Below are positions 1-9,415 of a stretch of 57,170 nt of DNA, piece after piece. This DNA is from Lachnospiraceae bacterium (GTDB lineage: Bacteria > Bacillota > Clostridia > Lachnospirales > Lachnospiraceae). Both the position numbers and the translations under genes were made by a program. Below the pieces are notes generated by a model. It saw only the letters and a program-made list of their open reading frames with translations, ran no database searches and was not told the origin of the DNA. How positions within the stretch are numbered: the stretch's first letter is position 1; each line of letters starts with the position of its first letter. The stretch lies in assembly GCA_016291405.1 (NCBI GenBank), contig JAEEXG010000010.1, positions 1-57,170 of the forward strand, given 5' to 3'.

Positions 1-630
1 ATCGAAAACTGGATGCCGGGACGTACAAACGTTAACGTAAACCTTAAATTCAATAACGCAGTCAAGGCAGGCACCTACACATTGGCGGTTGCAATCCTTG
101 ATAAAGATTCAAAGACTCCTTCAATCAAACTTGCAATTGACGGAGGAAGAAGCGACCTTAGATATCCTTTATACACAGTAAACCTTTCATCAACAGGTGT
201 TGCGGACCCTGAATCAAGCGGACATGCTGAAAATGAAGCTTCTCAGAGCTCTTCAAATGAAAGCACATCCGTACAGACTCAGACTCAGGCATCTCAGACT
301 CAGAGTGCTACTGTTACAGGCGTAACCACAAATACGGGCGTAACTGTACAGGCTACTCAGAATGCAGAAGAAACCGCACCTCAAACTGTTGAAAATACAA
401 AAGAAGAAACAATTGAGACTGTATCAAACGAGCAAAGAGAGATTACGGATAATGAAACAGCTTTGGCAAGCGGAGACTTTGCAGAAGAAACTCCAAGCCC
501 CGAAGCCGTAGCTACCGCAAATCAATCATTTGTGGGAATCATCATTGCTTTAGCAATGGCAGCTCTTTTGGTGCTTGGGTTCTTTGTATACAAAAAGGCA
601 CTTGTGAAAGGGGGAAGTAAGGATGAATAA
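1..630 (+). CDS. C-terminal part of a membrane-anchored surface protein (5' end outside window)
   Basis: The reading frame is open from base 1, so the gene starts before the window. The first ~60 residues (a GTYTLAVAI strand, then IKLAID and a closing strand) resemble the C-terminal beta domain of DUF4832-type or glycoside-hydrolase-associated surface proteins; this is a similarity judgement only. Then comes ~110 residues of Ser/Thr/Gln/Glu-rich linker with repeated QTQ/SQT motifs, typical of a cell-wall-spanning stalk. A single membrane helix (IIIALAMAALLVLGFFVY) and a short Lys-rich cytoplasmic tail follow. There is no LPxTG motif, so it is anchored by the helix rather than by sortase. The stop overlaps the start of the next gene by 8 bp, so the two are co-translated. 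Confidence 0.7.
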   Translation: MENWMPGRTNVNVNLKFNNAVKAGTYTLAVAILDKDSKTPSIKLAIDGGRSDLRYPLYTVNLSSTGVADPESSGHAENEASQSSSNESTSVQTQTQASQTQSATVTGVTTNTGVTVQATQNAEETAPQTVENTKEETIETVSNEQREITDNETALASGDFAEETPSPEAVATANQSFVGIIIALAMAALLVLGFFVYKKALVKGGSKDE

Positions 631-3600
631 GACATTTAAGAAAATCAGAAATGCAGCCCTTGCCCTCTTACTTTCGGTAGGCATGGTGCTTGGTATGGTG
701 CCTTCATACCCCGTTTTTGCGGAAGAAATTGTAAGTCAGGCGGCACCTGCATTATCAATAGCAAACACATACGATAATGTTACAGGATATACCTTTGAAG
801 ATACTGAGGATGGCACTTTAGTAACCTACAAAACAGGCGAATGGTATAAGCTTACTCACGCTGTAGAAAACTCGGATGTTACTAAATACAATAAGCTTTT
901 GGTTGACATAACATTTAATGAACCTACCATTTTCGGTGTTTATTACAGTAACGGTACAAGCGACGTAAAGCTTAGAAGTCACAATTCAACGAATCCTTGT
1001 GATGCGGGAAGACAGACCTTTGAGTTTGATTTAACTGAGGATGTTACGGCTATTCACTTTTACATCGATCCTCCGGTTGATAAGCTTTCTGAGAAAGGGG
1101 TTGAAAAGACACTTGTCATTCACTCCGTTAAGATAGTTCCTGAAGCAGGGGAAGAACCCACTCCCGAACCTACTCCCGATCCTGAACCTGAAGTTCCCGT
1201 TGAAGCGCCTTCAATCGCAATTGACACTGCTTCACCCGGATACACCTTCACAGATGCAGGGGACGGAGCTTTAAAGGTTTCTTTTGAAAGAACAGGGGCA
1301 GCTTGCTATGAAAGAATTAAGGCCAACATTTCAAACTGTGACATTGCAAACTATGATGCCGTAAGAATCGATATAAAGCCTTATGTTGGCATGCAGATGG
1401 CAGTTTTGGACGGTAATGAACAAAACTGGTACAGAAGATATACACCTGCATTTGATTCAGCAAACAGACAGATTGTAGAAATTAAGCTTAACCAAAATGC
1501 TGAAGGTGTACCTGTTACAGATAACATCGATGCACTTAAGTTTTTCCTTGATGCAAACGAAGGAAACACTCCCGGCACAAAGGAATTTACAATTTATAAG
1601 ATTTGGCTTTGCAATTCTTTAGAGCCAATCGTACAGCCTGTTGAGCCTTCTGAGCCCGAAGTAAAGCTTACAGACAAGGCAGTGTTTACAGGCCTTGCAA
1701 GCTGGGATACAGGTTACACAAAGCTTGAAACAAGCGAAGGTTCCTTCGCTACAATTCAGGTTTCAGCCAACGCAGACTGTCGCTTAAGAATGCAGTTTGA
1801 TAAAGACAGCTACAAATTTATACCGGGCGATGTTTTCGTTATGCAGTATGAGGGAACAGAAGCCGACACCTTAAAAGGAATTAAGGAAGCTTACATCGGA
1901 TTCAACGACGGTTCGGGAGAAAACATCATTCTCACAAATCCCGGAGCAAAGAACGACCTTGTATACTTCACAATTCCCGAAGATAAGAATGGTTTCTTTG
2001 CAGAAAAGAAGCCTGACAGAATCAGATTTAAGGGCATCTTAAGCACCAAGGACACAGTAATCAACATTAAGAGCCTTCATATCTATGACGGCGCAGAATT
2101 TGAAGAATACTTAGAGTCACTTAAAGAACCTGTAGTTATCGAAGAACCTACAGAAGACAGATATGCAAAAGTAAACTTTGATACCACTTCAAAGAGCTAT
2201 ACCTTAGAAAAGCAGGCAGACGGTTCTGTAAAGGTTAGCTATGTGCGTGAAGGTAAAGATAACTGGGATACTGTTAAAATCGATATCGTAAACGATGACT
2301 TTGATAAGTACGACCAGTTACGAATCGAACTTACACCTGCTAACGGAATGCAGATGGCAATCCTTACCACACAGGAAAAAGAAGTTTGGTACAGACATCA
2401 CAATGAATTTGAAACGGCCGATAGGCAAGTAATAAAGATTAACTTAAAGAAAGATGACTCAGGTAAGGCGGTTGATTTAACCACCCTTACAGGCATCAGA
2501 CTTTTCTGTGATGCACAGAATAAATTAAGCGGTGAAAGAAGCTTTGTAATCCATAAAATGTGGCTTGCAAATTCATCGGATCCTGACTTTATTCCTACAG
2601 AAAAGGCTAAATTTACAACATTTAGAACTGATGGCGGAGCTACGATTCAAACCCAGGCTGAGGATGGTTTTGCAACACTTACGGGCGATATAAAGTCAAC
2701 CACCCGTCTTTATATGAACTTTGAAAACTACACCTATAAAGCAGGCGATGTGTTCTTAATGAAGTACTCAGGAACCGATTTTGACACTCTTAAGAGCGTT
2801 GAAGCAATCATCGGCTATTCCACAGGAAATGAAGGACACTACAGATTCAGCTCAGCAAAGCAGGCAGGAGAGTACATTTACTTCACTCTTCCCGAAGATA
2901 AGGATTCAAAGTTTGCGTCAAACCAGCCTAAGTACATTCGTTTCAAAGGTGTTCTTTCAGAGACCGGCGAAGATGTTCTCATCAAAGGTCTTCACATCTA
3001 CGACGGCGAAGAATTTAAGAAGTTTGTTTCTTCTTTCTCATACAACGAAGAAGATTGCCCTCAAGGCGTTGCAATTAGCTTTTATTCAGACATTTACTCA
3101 AGAGGATTTGCTTGGGCCACAAACGACCACATCGATTCTCAGCACATTGAGTACATTAAAGCTTCAAACGGTTTGACCAAAGAAACCGTAGACTGGGCAT
3201 CAAAAGATGTTGTAAAGAAAGAAGCTAAGAGAGGCACTGACAGAGTAGACGTATCAAACGTTACATGGCACATGTTCAAGGTTCACTTAGAAAACCTTGA
3301 AAAGGGCGCTACATACTTCTTTAGAGTAGGTAATGAAAAGTTTGGCTTTAGCGATGTAGGTTCTTTCAAGATTGAAGGAGAAAAGGAAGATATCGACAAG
3401 CTTACATTCGTACATTTAACAGACTGTCAGGAAGGTAACCAGTCGGGCTACACAAGATGGGCTAAGGTACTTGAAGCTGCATACAACACAGCTCCCGACT
3501 CTAAGTTTGTGGCCTTCACAGGCGACCTAACGAATGATAGCCACGCTAACCTTACAATGGTTCAGTGGAACTGGGGATTAAATGAGCCTAAGAAAACACT

Positions 3601-4771
3601 TCTTAACTCAATAATCATGCCAAGTGCCGGAAACCACGATGAATATCCTTATTCATTTACGGACAGATTCGACATTAACTGGGCCGATTACATTAAGGTT
3701 GGAGATAAAGATCCCAGAACCAATAAGCCTGTAACCGACGGCACCCTTGATGAAAGGACAGGCGGTTGCTACAGCTTTATGTACGGAGAAGACGTTGCAT
3801 TTATTAACTTAAATACCAACGATACAAACAACGAAGCAGACTTTACCACTCAGTATGAATGGTTAAAGGGCGAACTTGAAAAGTATAAAGACGTTAAGTG
3901 GAAAATCGTGCAGGTACACAAAGGACTTATGTCAACCGGTAACCACACAAACGACGGTGAAGTTGACTGGTTAAGAGACATTCTTCCTCCTTTGTTTGCT
4001 GAGTATAAAGTAGACCTTGTGCTTCAGGGCCATGACCACGTTTACACAAGATCACGCTCATACTACTACGGAAACGACTTCGACGATAAGCTCTACGATG
4101 GTCACACACCTTGCTGGCTTAACGGAATCATCATGGATGACTTTGAGTTCCAGGGTAAGGTAAGACCTCTTACAAACTGGGAACCTAACGGCACCCACTA
4201 TGTCACCATCAACTACTGCGCAAACAAGTCATACGCTGTTGAAAAGAATCTTGATAAGGTAATTTATCCTGCAACTAACCCCATCGCAGGAAACGAATGC
4301 TCGATTCAGCTTACAAACAGCCCTATGTACGGCGTTGTTCAGATTGACGGAGACACACTTATTTACGATTCATACGTATACAAGCCCGATTCCAAAGAAA
4401 GCGTTCTCTACGATACCTTCATGGTACAAAAGGGAACAGACCCTACAGGTGATTGGAACAGAGGTTACAGAGACAGATACGAAGGAAAAGAAGTTATTTC
4501 CTTAGAAGGAATCGATATTGAAGATAAGGAATATGACGGAAAGCCCGTAACATTAGACCTTTCAGGTTTTGTGTCAAATATGCCTATTTTAATCGATTAC
4601 TCACTTTTAAAATTTGATATAACCGGCGACAACGGATTTGCTTCAGATGAAAAGCTTCCTACAGAGAGAGGACACTACACAGTCAAAGTAACCGTTGACA
4701 ACGTGGTCGAAATCGGACGCGAAGCAATTCTTTATTGCGGAGACGATGAGTTCGAATTCTCAATACGGTAG
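623..4771 (+). CDS. Secreted multi-module metallophosphoesterase, purple-acid-phosphatase-like
   Basis: 1382 residues. The N-terminus is a signal peptide (KK..R, then hydrophobic ALALLLSVGMVLGMV, cleavage near VFAEE). Residues ~45-810 hold five beta-rich modules of ~130-150 residues separated by Pro/Glu linkers. Modules 2 and 4 are clear copies of each other (both contain GMQMA), as are modules 3 and 5 (both contain IKxLHIYDG). Residues ~825-920 look like the Fn3-like N-domain of purple acid phosphatases. The calcineurin-like domain follows with its metal ligands: HLTDCQ ~928, GDLTND ~967, GNHDE ~1003, VHKG ~1098, GHDH ~1136. A short beta tail ends the protein; there is no anchor motif. It probably releases phosphate or cleaves a phosphodiester outside the cell; the substrate is not predictable. 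The start has a strong GGGGGAAG ribosome site inside the upstream gene. Confidence 0.85.
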   Translation: MNKTFKKIRNAALALLLSVGMVLGMVPSYPVFAEEIVSQAAPALSIANTYDNVTGYTFEDTEDGTLVTYKTGEWYKLTHAVENSDVTKYNKLLVDITFNEPTIFGVYYSNGTSDVKLRSHNSTNPCDAGRQTFEFDLTEDVTAIHFYIDPPVDKLSEKGVEKTLVIHSVKIVPEAGEEPTPEPTPDPEPEVPVEAPSIAIDTASPGYTFTDAGDGALKVSFERTGAACYERIKANISNCDIANYDAVRIDIKPYVGMQMAVLDGNEQNWYRRYTPAFDSANRQIVEIKLNQNAEGVPVTDNIDALKFFLDANEGNTPGTKEFTIYKIWLCNSLEPIVQPVEPSEPEVKLTDKAVFTGLASWDTGYTKLETSEGSFATIQVSANADCRLRMQFDKDSYKFIPGDVFVMQYEGTEADTLKGIKEAYIGFNDGSGENIILTNPGAKNDLVYFTIPEDKNGFFAEKKPDRIRFKGILSTKDTVINIKSLHIYDGAEFEEYLESLKEPVVIEEPTEDRYAKVNFDTTSKSYTLEKQADGSVKVSYVREGKDNWDTVKIDIVNDDFDKYDQLRIELTPANGMQMAILTTQEKEVWYRHHNEFETADRQVIKINLKKDDSGKAVDLTTLTGIRLFCDAQNKLSGERSFVIHKMWLANSSDPDFIPTEKAKFTTFRTDGGATIQTQAEDGFATLTGDIKSTTRLYMNFENYTYKAGDVFLMKYSGTDFDTLKSVEAIIGYSTGNEGHYRFSSAKQAGEYIYFTLPEDKDSKFASNQPKYIRFKGVLSETGEDVLIKGLHIYDGEEFKKFVSSFSYNEEDCPQGVAISFYSDIYSRGFAWATNDHIDSQHIEYIKASNGLTKETVDWASKDVVKKEAKRGTDRVDVSNVTWHMFKVHLENLEKGATYFFRVGNEKFGFSDVGSFKIEGEKEDIDKLTFVHLTDCQEGNQSGYTRWAKVLEAAYNTAPDSKFVAFTGDLTNDSHANLTMVQWNWGLNEPKKTLLNSIIMPSAGNHDEYPYSFTDRFDINWADYIKVGDKDPRTNKPVTDGTLDERTGGCYSFMYGEDVAFINLNTNDTNNEADFTTQYEWLKGELEKYKDVKWKIVQVHKGLMSTGNHTNDGEVDWLRDILPPLFAEYKVDLVLQGHDHVYTRSRSYYYGNDFDDKLYDGHTPCWLNGIIMDDFEFQGKVRPLTNWEPNGTHYVTINYCANKSYAVEKNLDKVIYPATNPIAGNECSIQLTNSPMYGVVQIDGDTLIYDSYVYKPDSKESVLYDTFMVQKGTDPTGDWNRGYRDRYEGKEVISLEGIDIEDKEYDGKPVTLDLSGFVSNMPILIDYSLLKFDITGDNGFASDEKLPTERGHYTVKVTVDNVVEIGREAILYCGDDEFEFSIR

Positions 4772-4798
4772 TTTCTGGGGAGTTACTACTTTTTACAA

Positions 4799-4833
4799 GA
4801 CGAGGCAGGAAGAAATTCCTGTCTCGTTTTTTG
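4799..4833 (+). terminator. Intrinsic terminator after the metallophosphoesterase
   Basis: Stem GACGAGGCAGGA / TCCTGTCTCGTT (12 bp, wobble pairs allowed) with loop AGAAAT, followed by a run of T. Confidence 0.85.
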
Positions 4834-4843
4834 TGTCTAAATT

Positions 4844-4859
4844 CTTACAAAAATGTAAG
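4844..4859. promoter_or_regulatory. BceR-type operator
   Basis: Perfect inverted repeat CTTACA-AAAA-TGTAAG, about 100 bp before the ATPase start. It matches the TnACA-N4-TGTAA site described for BceR-family response regulators (from memory of the literature). A further TGTAAG half-site lies exactly 20 bp downstream (4874-4879), on the same helix face. A weak promoter (TGGAAG-17-TATGCT) can be drawn downstream, leaving the operator upstream of -35 as expected for an activator. Confidence 0.65.
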
Positions 4860-4956
4860 TTTTAAAAGAAAACTGTAAGGAAAACAAATGGAAGTAGGGT
4901 TTCTTTTTGGATATGCTCATTTTGAAACTATGAGTTAGATTTAAGGGAGATTTAAA

Positions 4957-5712
4957 ATGAGTGAAAAAATGCTTGAACTAAAGGATTTACACAAAACCTA
5001 CCAAACCAAGAGGGGGGAGGTACAGTATGAAGCTTTAAAGGGAATATCTTTTGATGCTTATGAGGGTGACTTCATAGCAATTATGGGTGAGTCGGGATCG
5101 GGTAAAACCACCACTTTAAACATAATTGCATCCTTAGACACCGCCACAATGGGAAATGTAGTCATAGGCGGTACAGACATTTCAAAGATGGGAAATAAGG
5201 AAATCTGCAGATTCAGAAGAGAAAAGCTTGGATTTGTGTTCCAGGACTTTAATTTGCTTAACTACTTTACGGTTAAGGATAACATCGCATTTCCAATGGT
5301 TCTTTTAAATAAGAGCAAAAAAGAAATCGATGAAAGAGTGAATGAACTTTCCGAAAAAACAGGCATCACCAAACTTTTAAACAAATATCCTTATGAGATT
5401 TCAGGTGGAGAAAAGCAAAGAACCGCCGTTGCAAGAGCCTTAGTGTGCAGGCCTACGCTTTTACTTGCAGATGAACCAACAGGCGCCCTTGATTCAAAGA
5501 ATTCCGATCAGTTAATGGACCTTTTTAAAACCTTTAACAACTTAGGACAGACCATAATAATGGTAACTCACAGCGTTAAATCCGCATCCAAGGCAAAGAA
5601 GGTTCTTTTCTTAAAGGACGGCGTAATCGGAGCTACTTTGGAAAAAGAAACCGCAACCGACGAAGAGTTTGAAAATGAAATTGCAAACTTTTTATACAGT
5701 GTAAGAAAGTAG
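4957..5712 (+). CDS. BceA-type ABC transporter ATPase (antimicrobial peptide resistance)
   Basis: 251 residues, the normal length for this family. Walker A GESGSGKT is at 44-51, signature SGGEKQR near 149, and Walker B LLLADEPTGALD near 168, followed by a His switch (MVTHS). The FQDFNLL Q-loop and the TGALDS segment are typical of the MacB/LolD/BceA group. It should power the neighbouring FtsX-like permease, which in characterised BceAB systems removes or frees cell-wall precursors from bacitracin or lantibiotics at the membrane. The start is preceded by AAGGGAG. It forms an operon with the permease (10-bp gap). No bceRS-like histidine kinase or response regulator pair lies beside it. Confidence 0.9.
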   Translation: MSEKMLELKDLHKTYQTKRGEVQYEALKGISFDAYEGDFIAIMGESGSGKTTTLNIIASLDTATMGNVVIGGTDISKMGNKEICRFRREKLGFVFQDFNLLNYFTVKDNIAFPMVLLNKSKKEIDERVNELSEKTGITKLLNKYPYEISGGEKQRTAVARALVCRPTLLLADEPTGALDSKNSDQLMDLFKTFNNLGQTIIMVTHSVKSASKAKKVLFLKDGVIGATLEKETATDEEFENEIANFLYSVRK

Positions 5713-5722
5713 GCGGTGGAAG

Positions 5723-7720
5723 ATGAAGCAATCATTTTGGGCAAAGATCGCATTTAAAAATATAATTGAAAACAGGAATTTCTACATAGCCAATTTAGTG
5801 GTGGACGTATTTACAATCACCGCTTTTTATCTTTTTACATACATGACCCTTAATCCCGGCTTAAAGGCAGCTCCCGGATATGCCACATTAATCCTTGTGC
5901 TTTCTTTAGGCTGTGTTTTTGTGGCTATAATTACACTTTTCTTTAAGCTATACACAAACAGGATTTTATCCAAAAGAAGAAACCGTGAGATGGGGCTTTA
6001 CGCCGCATGGGGGCTGGAATACAAAAACATAGACAGCATTTTGTTTTATGAAACCGTATATATTTACCTTGCAGGTTCATTCTTTGGCTTATTAATAGGT
6101 TTTATTTTTCAAAAGCTTGTTTATAATGGTTTATTTACCCTTATGAAATGTAACAAAGATTATGTGGGAGGATTATCTTTTACTCCCGTATGGATTACTT
6201 TGCTTGTTTTTATCGTTATAGATTTCATTATTCTTTTATCTAATATGAGAAAGATTAGAAAGAATAAAGTCATCACACTTTTAAAAGAAGAAGACGATAC
6301 TGCCCCTGTAAAGAAGTTAACTTTCTTTGATATAGCAAAGGGCGTATTCGGACTTATTCTTATAATCGGTTCGTATTACTACATAAACACAGAGGTAGAT
6401 TTTAGAGAAAGCATAGAGTCTATAATGCTTGCAATAGGCGTTTTCTTTGTGGGAAGTTTCTTTGTGATTTCAGGCGCCATAGTGATGCTTGAAATGTTCT
6501 TAAAAAAGAAAGACAAGGTTTATTATAAAAGCGCCTTCTTTTCAACCCTTGCAAAGCTGATTTCAAGAACCAAGAATAACGCCATGTCACTTTCTGTAAT
6601 AAACATCCTTTTTACATGTGTGATAATCGGCGCATCCACCACAATTTCTTTGTATCTTGGTACGCAAAGACAGGCAAGCGTTGCCTTTAAAGCAGACGGT
6701 CTTGTGAAATGCGGAAACTTTGAGGATAGGGCTCTTTGTAAGGAAGCAATATATGATGCCGCAAGTGAAGCGGGCGTTAATGTTATTAAGTGTGATGAGA
6801 GCGTTTTGCTTGGCTTTCAGACACTGTTTGATGTAGAAAATGGCGTGTACGAAAACGAAGGAATTGAACCCAAAGATCTTCCGGAAGTTGTGGAAATAAG
6901 ACTCCTTTCTGACTTTAACAAAAGCTTTGATGAAAACTATTCGCTTAATGACGGGGAAATTTTACTTGTTACGGATGAAGACCTCCCGATGAAAGACTAT
7001 GAAACCATAGACTTTTACGGTGAAAAGCTTAATGTTAAATATCACTACGACACAAAGCTTTACCCCGGTGTAGATAACATTAAATACGCCTACAACAATT
7101 TTATAATTGTTAAGGACTTTGATACTTTGACAAGTATCCATGAAAAGCTTAAAGAAACAGGCTTTACCAAAGATTTGTCTTATTGGTGTGAATACTATGT
7201 AAATGGCTCAAAGGATGAAAAAATAAACCTTGATGAAATCCTTTATGAAAAGCTTTCTAAGATATCAACTGTTGACTACTTTGACAGTAATGCCACCCAG
7301 CTTCGCACAAGGTATGCAAGAAACGCCATTTTCTTATTCCTAGGAAGCTTTATAAGCCTTATTTTCATTATGTATATGGTATTTATCATGTACTATAAGC
7401 AGATAGAAGAGGCAACGGATGATGCTCCAAATGTCCTTATCATGCAAAAAATCGGAATGTATGATGCTGAAATAAAGAAAAGCATATTTGTAGAAAACGG
7501 GCTTTTGTTCTTTGTGCCCGTTGTAATGGCCTTTTGCCATGTGGCGGCCTGTTTTGGCATGATGAGTGACATTATGAAGATTTTCATGCTTACGGATATA
7601 GCATTTATGAAGCTATGCGTAGTTCTTTTCTGTTTATTTATACTCCTTGTGTATGTTTTAATGTATTACGGAGCATACAAGGTTTACATAAGTATAGTTT
7701 TAAAAAAGAAAACCAATTAA
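5723..7720 (+). CDS. BceB-type ABC transporter permease (FtsX family)
   Basis: 665 residues, close to the usual ~650. Predicted helices: one near residues 17-37, three at ~50-160, two at ~200-260, one near 285-305, and three at the C-terminus (~545-655). Between helices 7 and 8 lies a ~230-residue extracellular domain (about 310-535). This 10-helix layout with a large loop is characteristic of BceB sensors/transporters, where the loop recognises the peptide or its lipid target and signals to a BceS-type kinase. Cotranscribed with the ATPase. No clear terminator follows. Substrate unknown. Confidence 0.9.
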   Translation: MKQSFWAKIAFKNIIENRNFYIANLVVDVFTITAFYLFTYMTLNPGLKAAPGYATLILVLSLGCVFVAIITLFFKLYTNRILSKRRNREMGLYAAWGLEYKNIDSILFYETVYIYLAGSFFGLLIGFIFQKLVYNGLFTLMKCNKDYVGGLSFTPVWITLLVFIVIDFIILLSNMRKIRKNKVITLLKEEDDTAPVKKLTFFDIAKGVFGLILIIGSYYYINTEVDFRESIESIMLAIGVFFVGSFFVISGAIVMLEMFLKKKDKVYYKSAFFSTLAKLISRTKNNAMSLSVINILFTCVIIGASTTISLYLGTQRQASVAFKADGLVKCGNFEDRALCKEAIYDAASEAGVNVIKCDESVLLGFQTLFDVENGVYENEGIEPKDLPEVVEIRLLSDFNKSFDENYSLNDGEILLVTDEDLPMKDYETIDFYGEKLNVKYHYDTKLYPGVDNIKYAYNNFIIVKDFDTLTSIHEKLKETGFTKDLSYWCEYYVNGSKDEKINLDEILYEKLSKISTVDYFDSNATQLRTRYARNAIFLFLGSFISLIFIMYMVFIMYYKQIEEATDDAPNVLIMQKIGMYDAEIKKSIFVENGLLFFVPVVMAFCHVAACFGMMSDIMKIFMLTDIAFMKLCVVLFCLFILLVYVLMYYGAYKVYISIVLKKKTN

Positions 7721-7831
7721 ATAAGCCCTGATAATCTCTTCTTTAACCGCAAAAAACACCATAAATTCGGGCAAAACTTGATATATTTAATATTTTTTGT
7801 TAAAATATCTAAGATTGAGGCTTATGAATAT

Positions 7832-8632
7832 ATGGCGAGAAAGAAAAGGCGAATAAAAAAACATTATACAATTGCCGTTACGTCAGATTATTCAGTAAAG
7901 AAAACCAAATACTACAGGTCCAGATTTAACATTTTCAGAGTATCACTTTTTACCACGATTCTTGTTGTGTTAATCGGTATCGGCCTTACCGCATTTGAGT
8001 TTTACGAACTGAACCAAATGGATTCAAGACTTAAGGTTTTAAAGGATATCATATCCGAACAGGATTCCATCATAGACGAACTGGGAATAAAGAAAGCGGA
8101 GCTTACATCGCAGAATCAGATTTTAAACAACACACTTGCGATGGCCATTGCGGAAAAAGAGAAAAAAGAAGAAGAGGACGCAAAGAACCATCTTCCTTCG
8201 GGATTCCCTTTAACAGGATCTGCTAACATCGTGGATATTTCGGTGCTTGACGAAGAATCGGAAGAACCGGCAGGATATTTTAACTACGATGTTGGAGACA
8301 GGTACACAACGGAAGGCTCAAAGGCCGTAGAGGAAAATCCGATAGCAGTATTTGAAATGTCATCGGTTTCGGACGTTGTGGCCACAGCAGACGGTAGCGT
8401 TATAGCTATCAAAGAAGATGAACTATTTAACCGGTGTATCATGATTGATCACGGTAATGGGTATATCACAATCTACAGAAACAATTCCGAACCCAAGGTC
8501 AACATAGGAGACAATGTTGTAAGGGGCGCAATTCTTTTTGTCGGCGGTGACGATAATATTTATTTAGGATACCAGATCACATACAACGATGAATATGTTG
8601 ATCCTATGCAAGTAATAGCCATTGATGGCTAG
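7832..8632 (+). CDS. Membrane-anchored, degenerate LytM/M23-fold protein
   Basis: The start is set at the ATG giving MARKKRRIKKH; an upstream in-frame ATG at 7778 has no good ribosome site. Layout: ~50-residue basic cytoplasmic tail, one helix (FTTILVVLIGIGLTAFEFY), a coiled coil of ~50 residues, a linker, then a C-terminal M23/LytM-like fold (VVATADGSVI, IDHGNGYITIY, VNIGDNVVRGAILFVGG). Active M23 enzymes have HxxxD and HxH metal sites; here the HxH position reads YRN and no HxxxD is seen, so it is probably non-catalytic, like SpoIIQ-type or scaffold LytM proteins. The stop lies 13 bp before the bactofilin start, so they form one operon. Confidence 0.8.
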   Translation: MARKKRRIKKHYTIAVTSDYSVKKTKYYRSRFNIFRVSLFTTILVVLIGIGLTAFEFYELNQMDSRLKVLKDIISEQDSIIDELGIKKAELTSQNQILNNTLAMAIAEKEKKEEEDAKNHLPSGFPLTGSANIVDISVLDEESEEPAGYFNYDVGDRYTTEGSKAVEENPIAVFEMSSVSDVVATADGSVIAIKEDELFNRCIMIDHGNGYITIYRNNSEPKVNIGDNVVRGAILFVGGDDNIYLGYQITYNDEYVDPMQVIAIDG

Positions 8633-8645
8633 AAGGGAATGGAAA

Positions 8646-9041
8646 ATGGGCAAGAAAGCAGATGATTATGTAGCAAGCCGCGTAAACAGCGTAATAGGAA
8701 AAGGTACGGAGTTCGAGGGTACGATACGCACAAAAGAAACCTGCAGAATCGAAGGTGTTGTTAAAGGAACCATTATTTCCGAAGGCACTTTGATTGTTGG
8801 TAACGGCGGTAAGGTTGACGGAAAAGTTGAAGCCGTTAACATTCTTATCGGCGGAGATGCTTACGGCGAATTATACGCAAGCAACAAGATTGAAGCCAAT
8901 GCCAGCGGACGTATCTTTGGTAACATTCATACAAAGAGCCTTATCGTTGATGAAAATGCAATCTTTGAAGGAACCTGCGAAATGACAGGAAACAAAGAAG
9001 AAGAGAATAAGGCAGAAGAAGAGAAGAAAGAAAACGAATAA
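8646..9041 (+). CDS. Bactofilin (polymer-forming cytoskeletal protein)
   Basis: 131 residues from the ATG at 8646, chosen because AGAAGGGAATGG lies at the right distance. Earlier in-frame starts (TTG 8622, ATG 8625) overlap the upstream stop and lack a ribosome site. The core, ~15-105, is the right-handed beta-helix of DUF583/PF04519 (GTEFEGTIRT, RIEGVVKGTI, KVDGKVEAVN, GDAYGELYA, GRIFGNIHT). The C-terminal tail is very Glu/Lys-rich. Bactofilins polymerise without nucleotide at the membrane and organise local wall synthesis; coupling to an M23 protein is known from other bacteria and fits the upstream neighbour. Confidence 0.9.
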   Translation: MGKKADDYVASRVNSVIGKGTEFEGTIRTKETCRIEGVVKGTIISEGTLIVGNGGKVDGKVEAVNILIGGDAYGELYASNKIEANASGRIFGNIHTKSLIVDENAIFEGTCEMTGNKEEENKAEEEKKENE

Positions 9042-9053
9042 TCAAAAAATAAA

Positions 9054-9083
9054 GCCTTCGGCATTGCCGAAGGCCTTTTTTTT
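9054..9083. terminator. Bidirectional terminator between bactofilin and yerC
   Basis: Perfect stem GCCTTCGGC / GCCGAAGGC with loop ATT. A T-run follows on the + strand, and an A-run lies before it (9043-9053), so it also serves the - strand gene. Confidence 0.95.
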
Positions 9084-9086
9084 ATC

Positions 9087-9374
9087 TTACTTTTTAAGTC
9101 TTGAGAAAATCATTTCATATCCGTCGTTACCATAGTTAAGGGAACGGTTCACTCTGCTGATAGTAGCGGTGGAAGCGCCGGTTTTTTCAGCTATTTCCAT
9201 GTAGGTGTTGCCGGCTTTTAACATTGATGCAACTTCGAAACGCTGTGATAAAGATAAAAGCTCGTTTACTGTGCATAAGTCTTCAAAAAAGCTGTAACAC
9301 TCTTCACGATTTTCAAGACACAAGATGGCGTCAAATAGGTGGTCAACTGCCTCGGTCTTAATTTTTTTGTTCAT
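9087..9374 (-). CDS. yerC: YerC/YecD family TrpR-like protein
   Basis: 95 residues from the ATG at 9374, which has AGGAGG 10 bases upstream; a further 11-codon extension is unlikely. The protein is the TrpR/YerC-YecD helix-turn-helix family: LLSLSQRFEVASMLKAG as the first helices, then TYMEIAEKTGASTATISRVNRSL as the HTH. Length and motifs match the family throughout. YerC is widespread in Firmicutes; its regulatory targets are poorly known. It is transcribed away from the DUF1836 gene from a separate promoter. Confidence 0.9.
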   Translation of the reverse strand: MNKKIKTEAVDHLFDAILCLENREECYSFFEDLCTVNELLSLSQRFEVASMLKAGNTYMEIAEKTGASTATISRVNRSLNYGNDGYEMIFSRLKK

Positions 9375-9415
9375 ATATGCCAATCCTCCTAAGGTCATAT
9401 CCGTCATTTATGTAA

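Noticed and set aside
2781-3176. 131-codon ORF inside the metallophosphoesterase gene
   Set aside because: Other-frame shadow of a well-supported coding region; low-complexity Ser/Thr/Gln protein.
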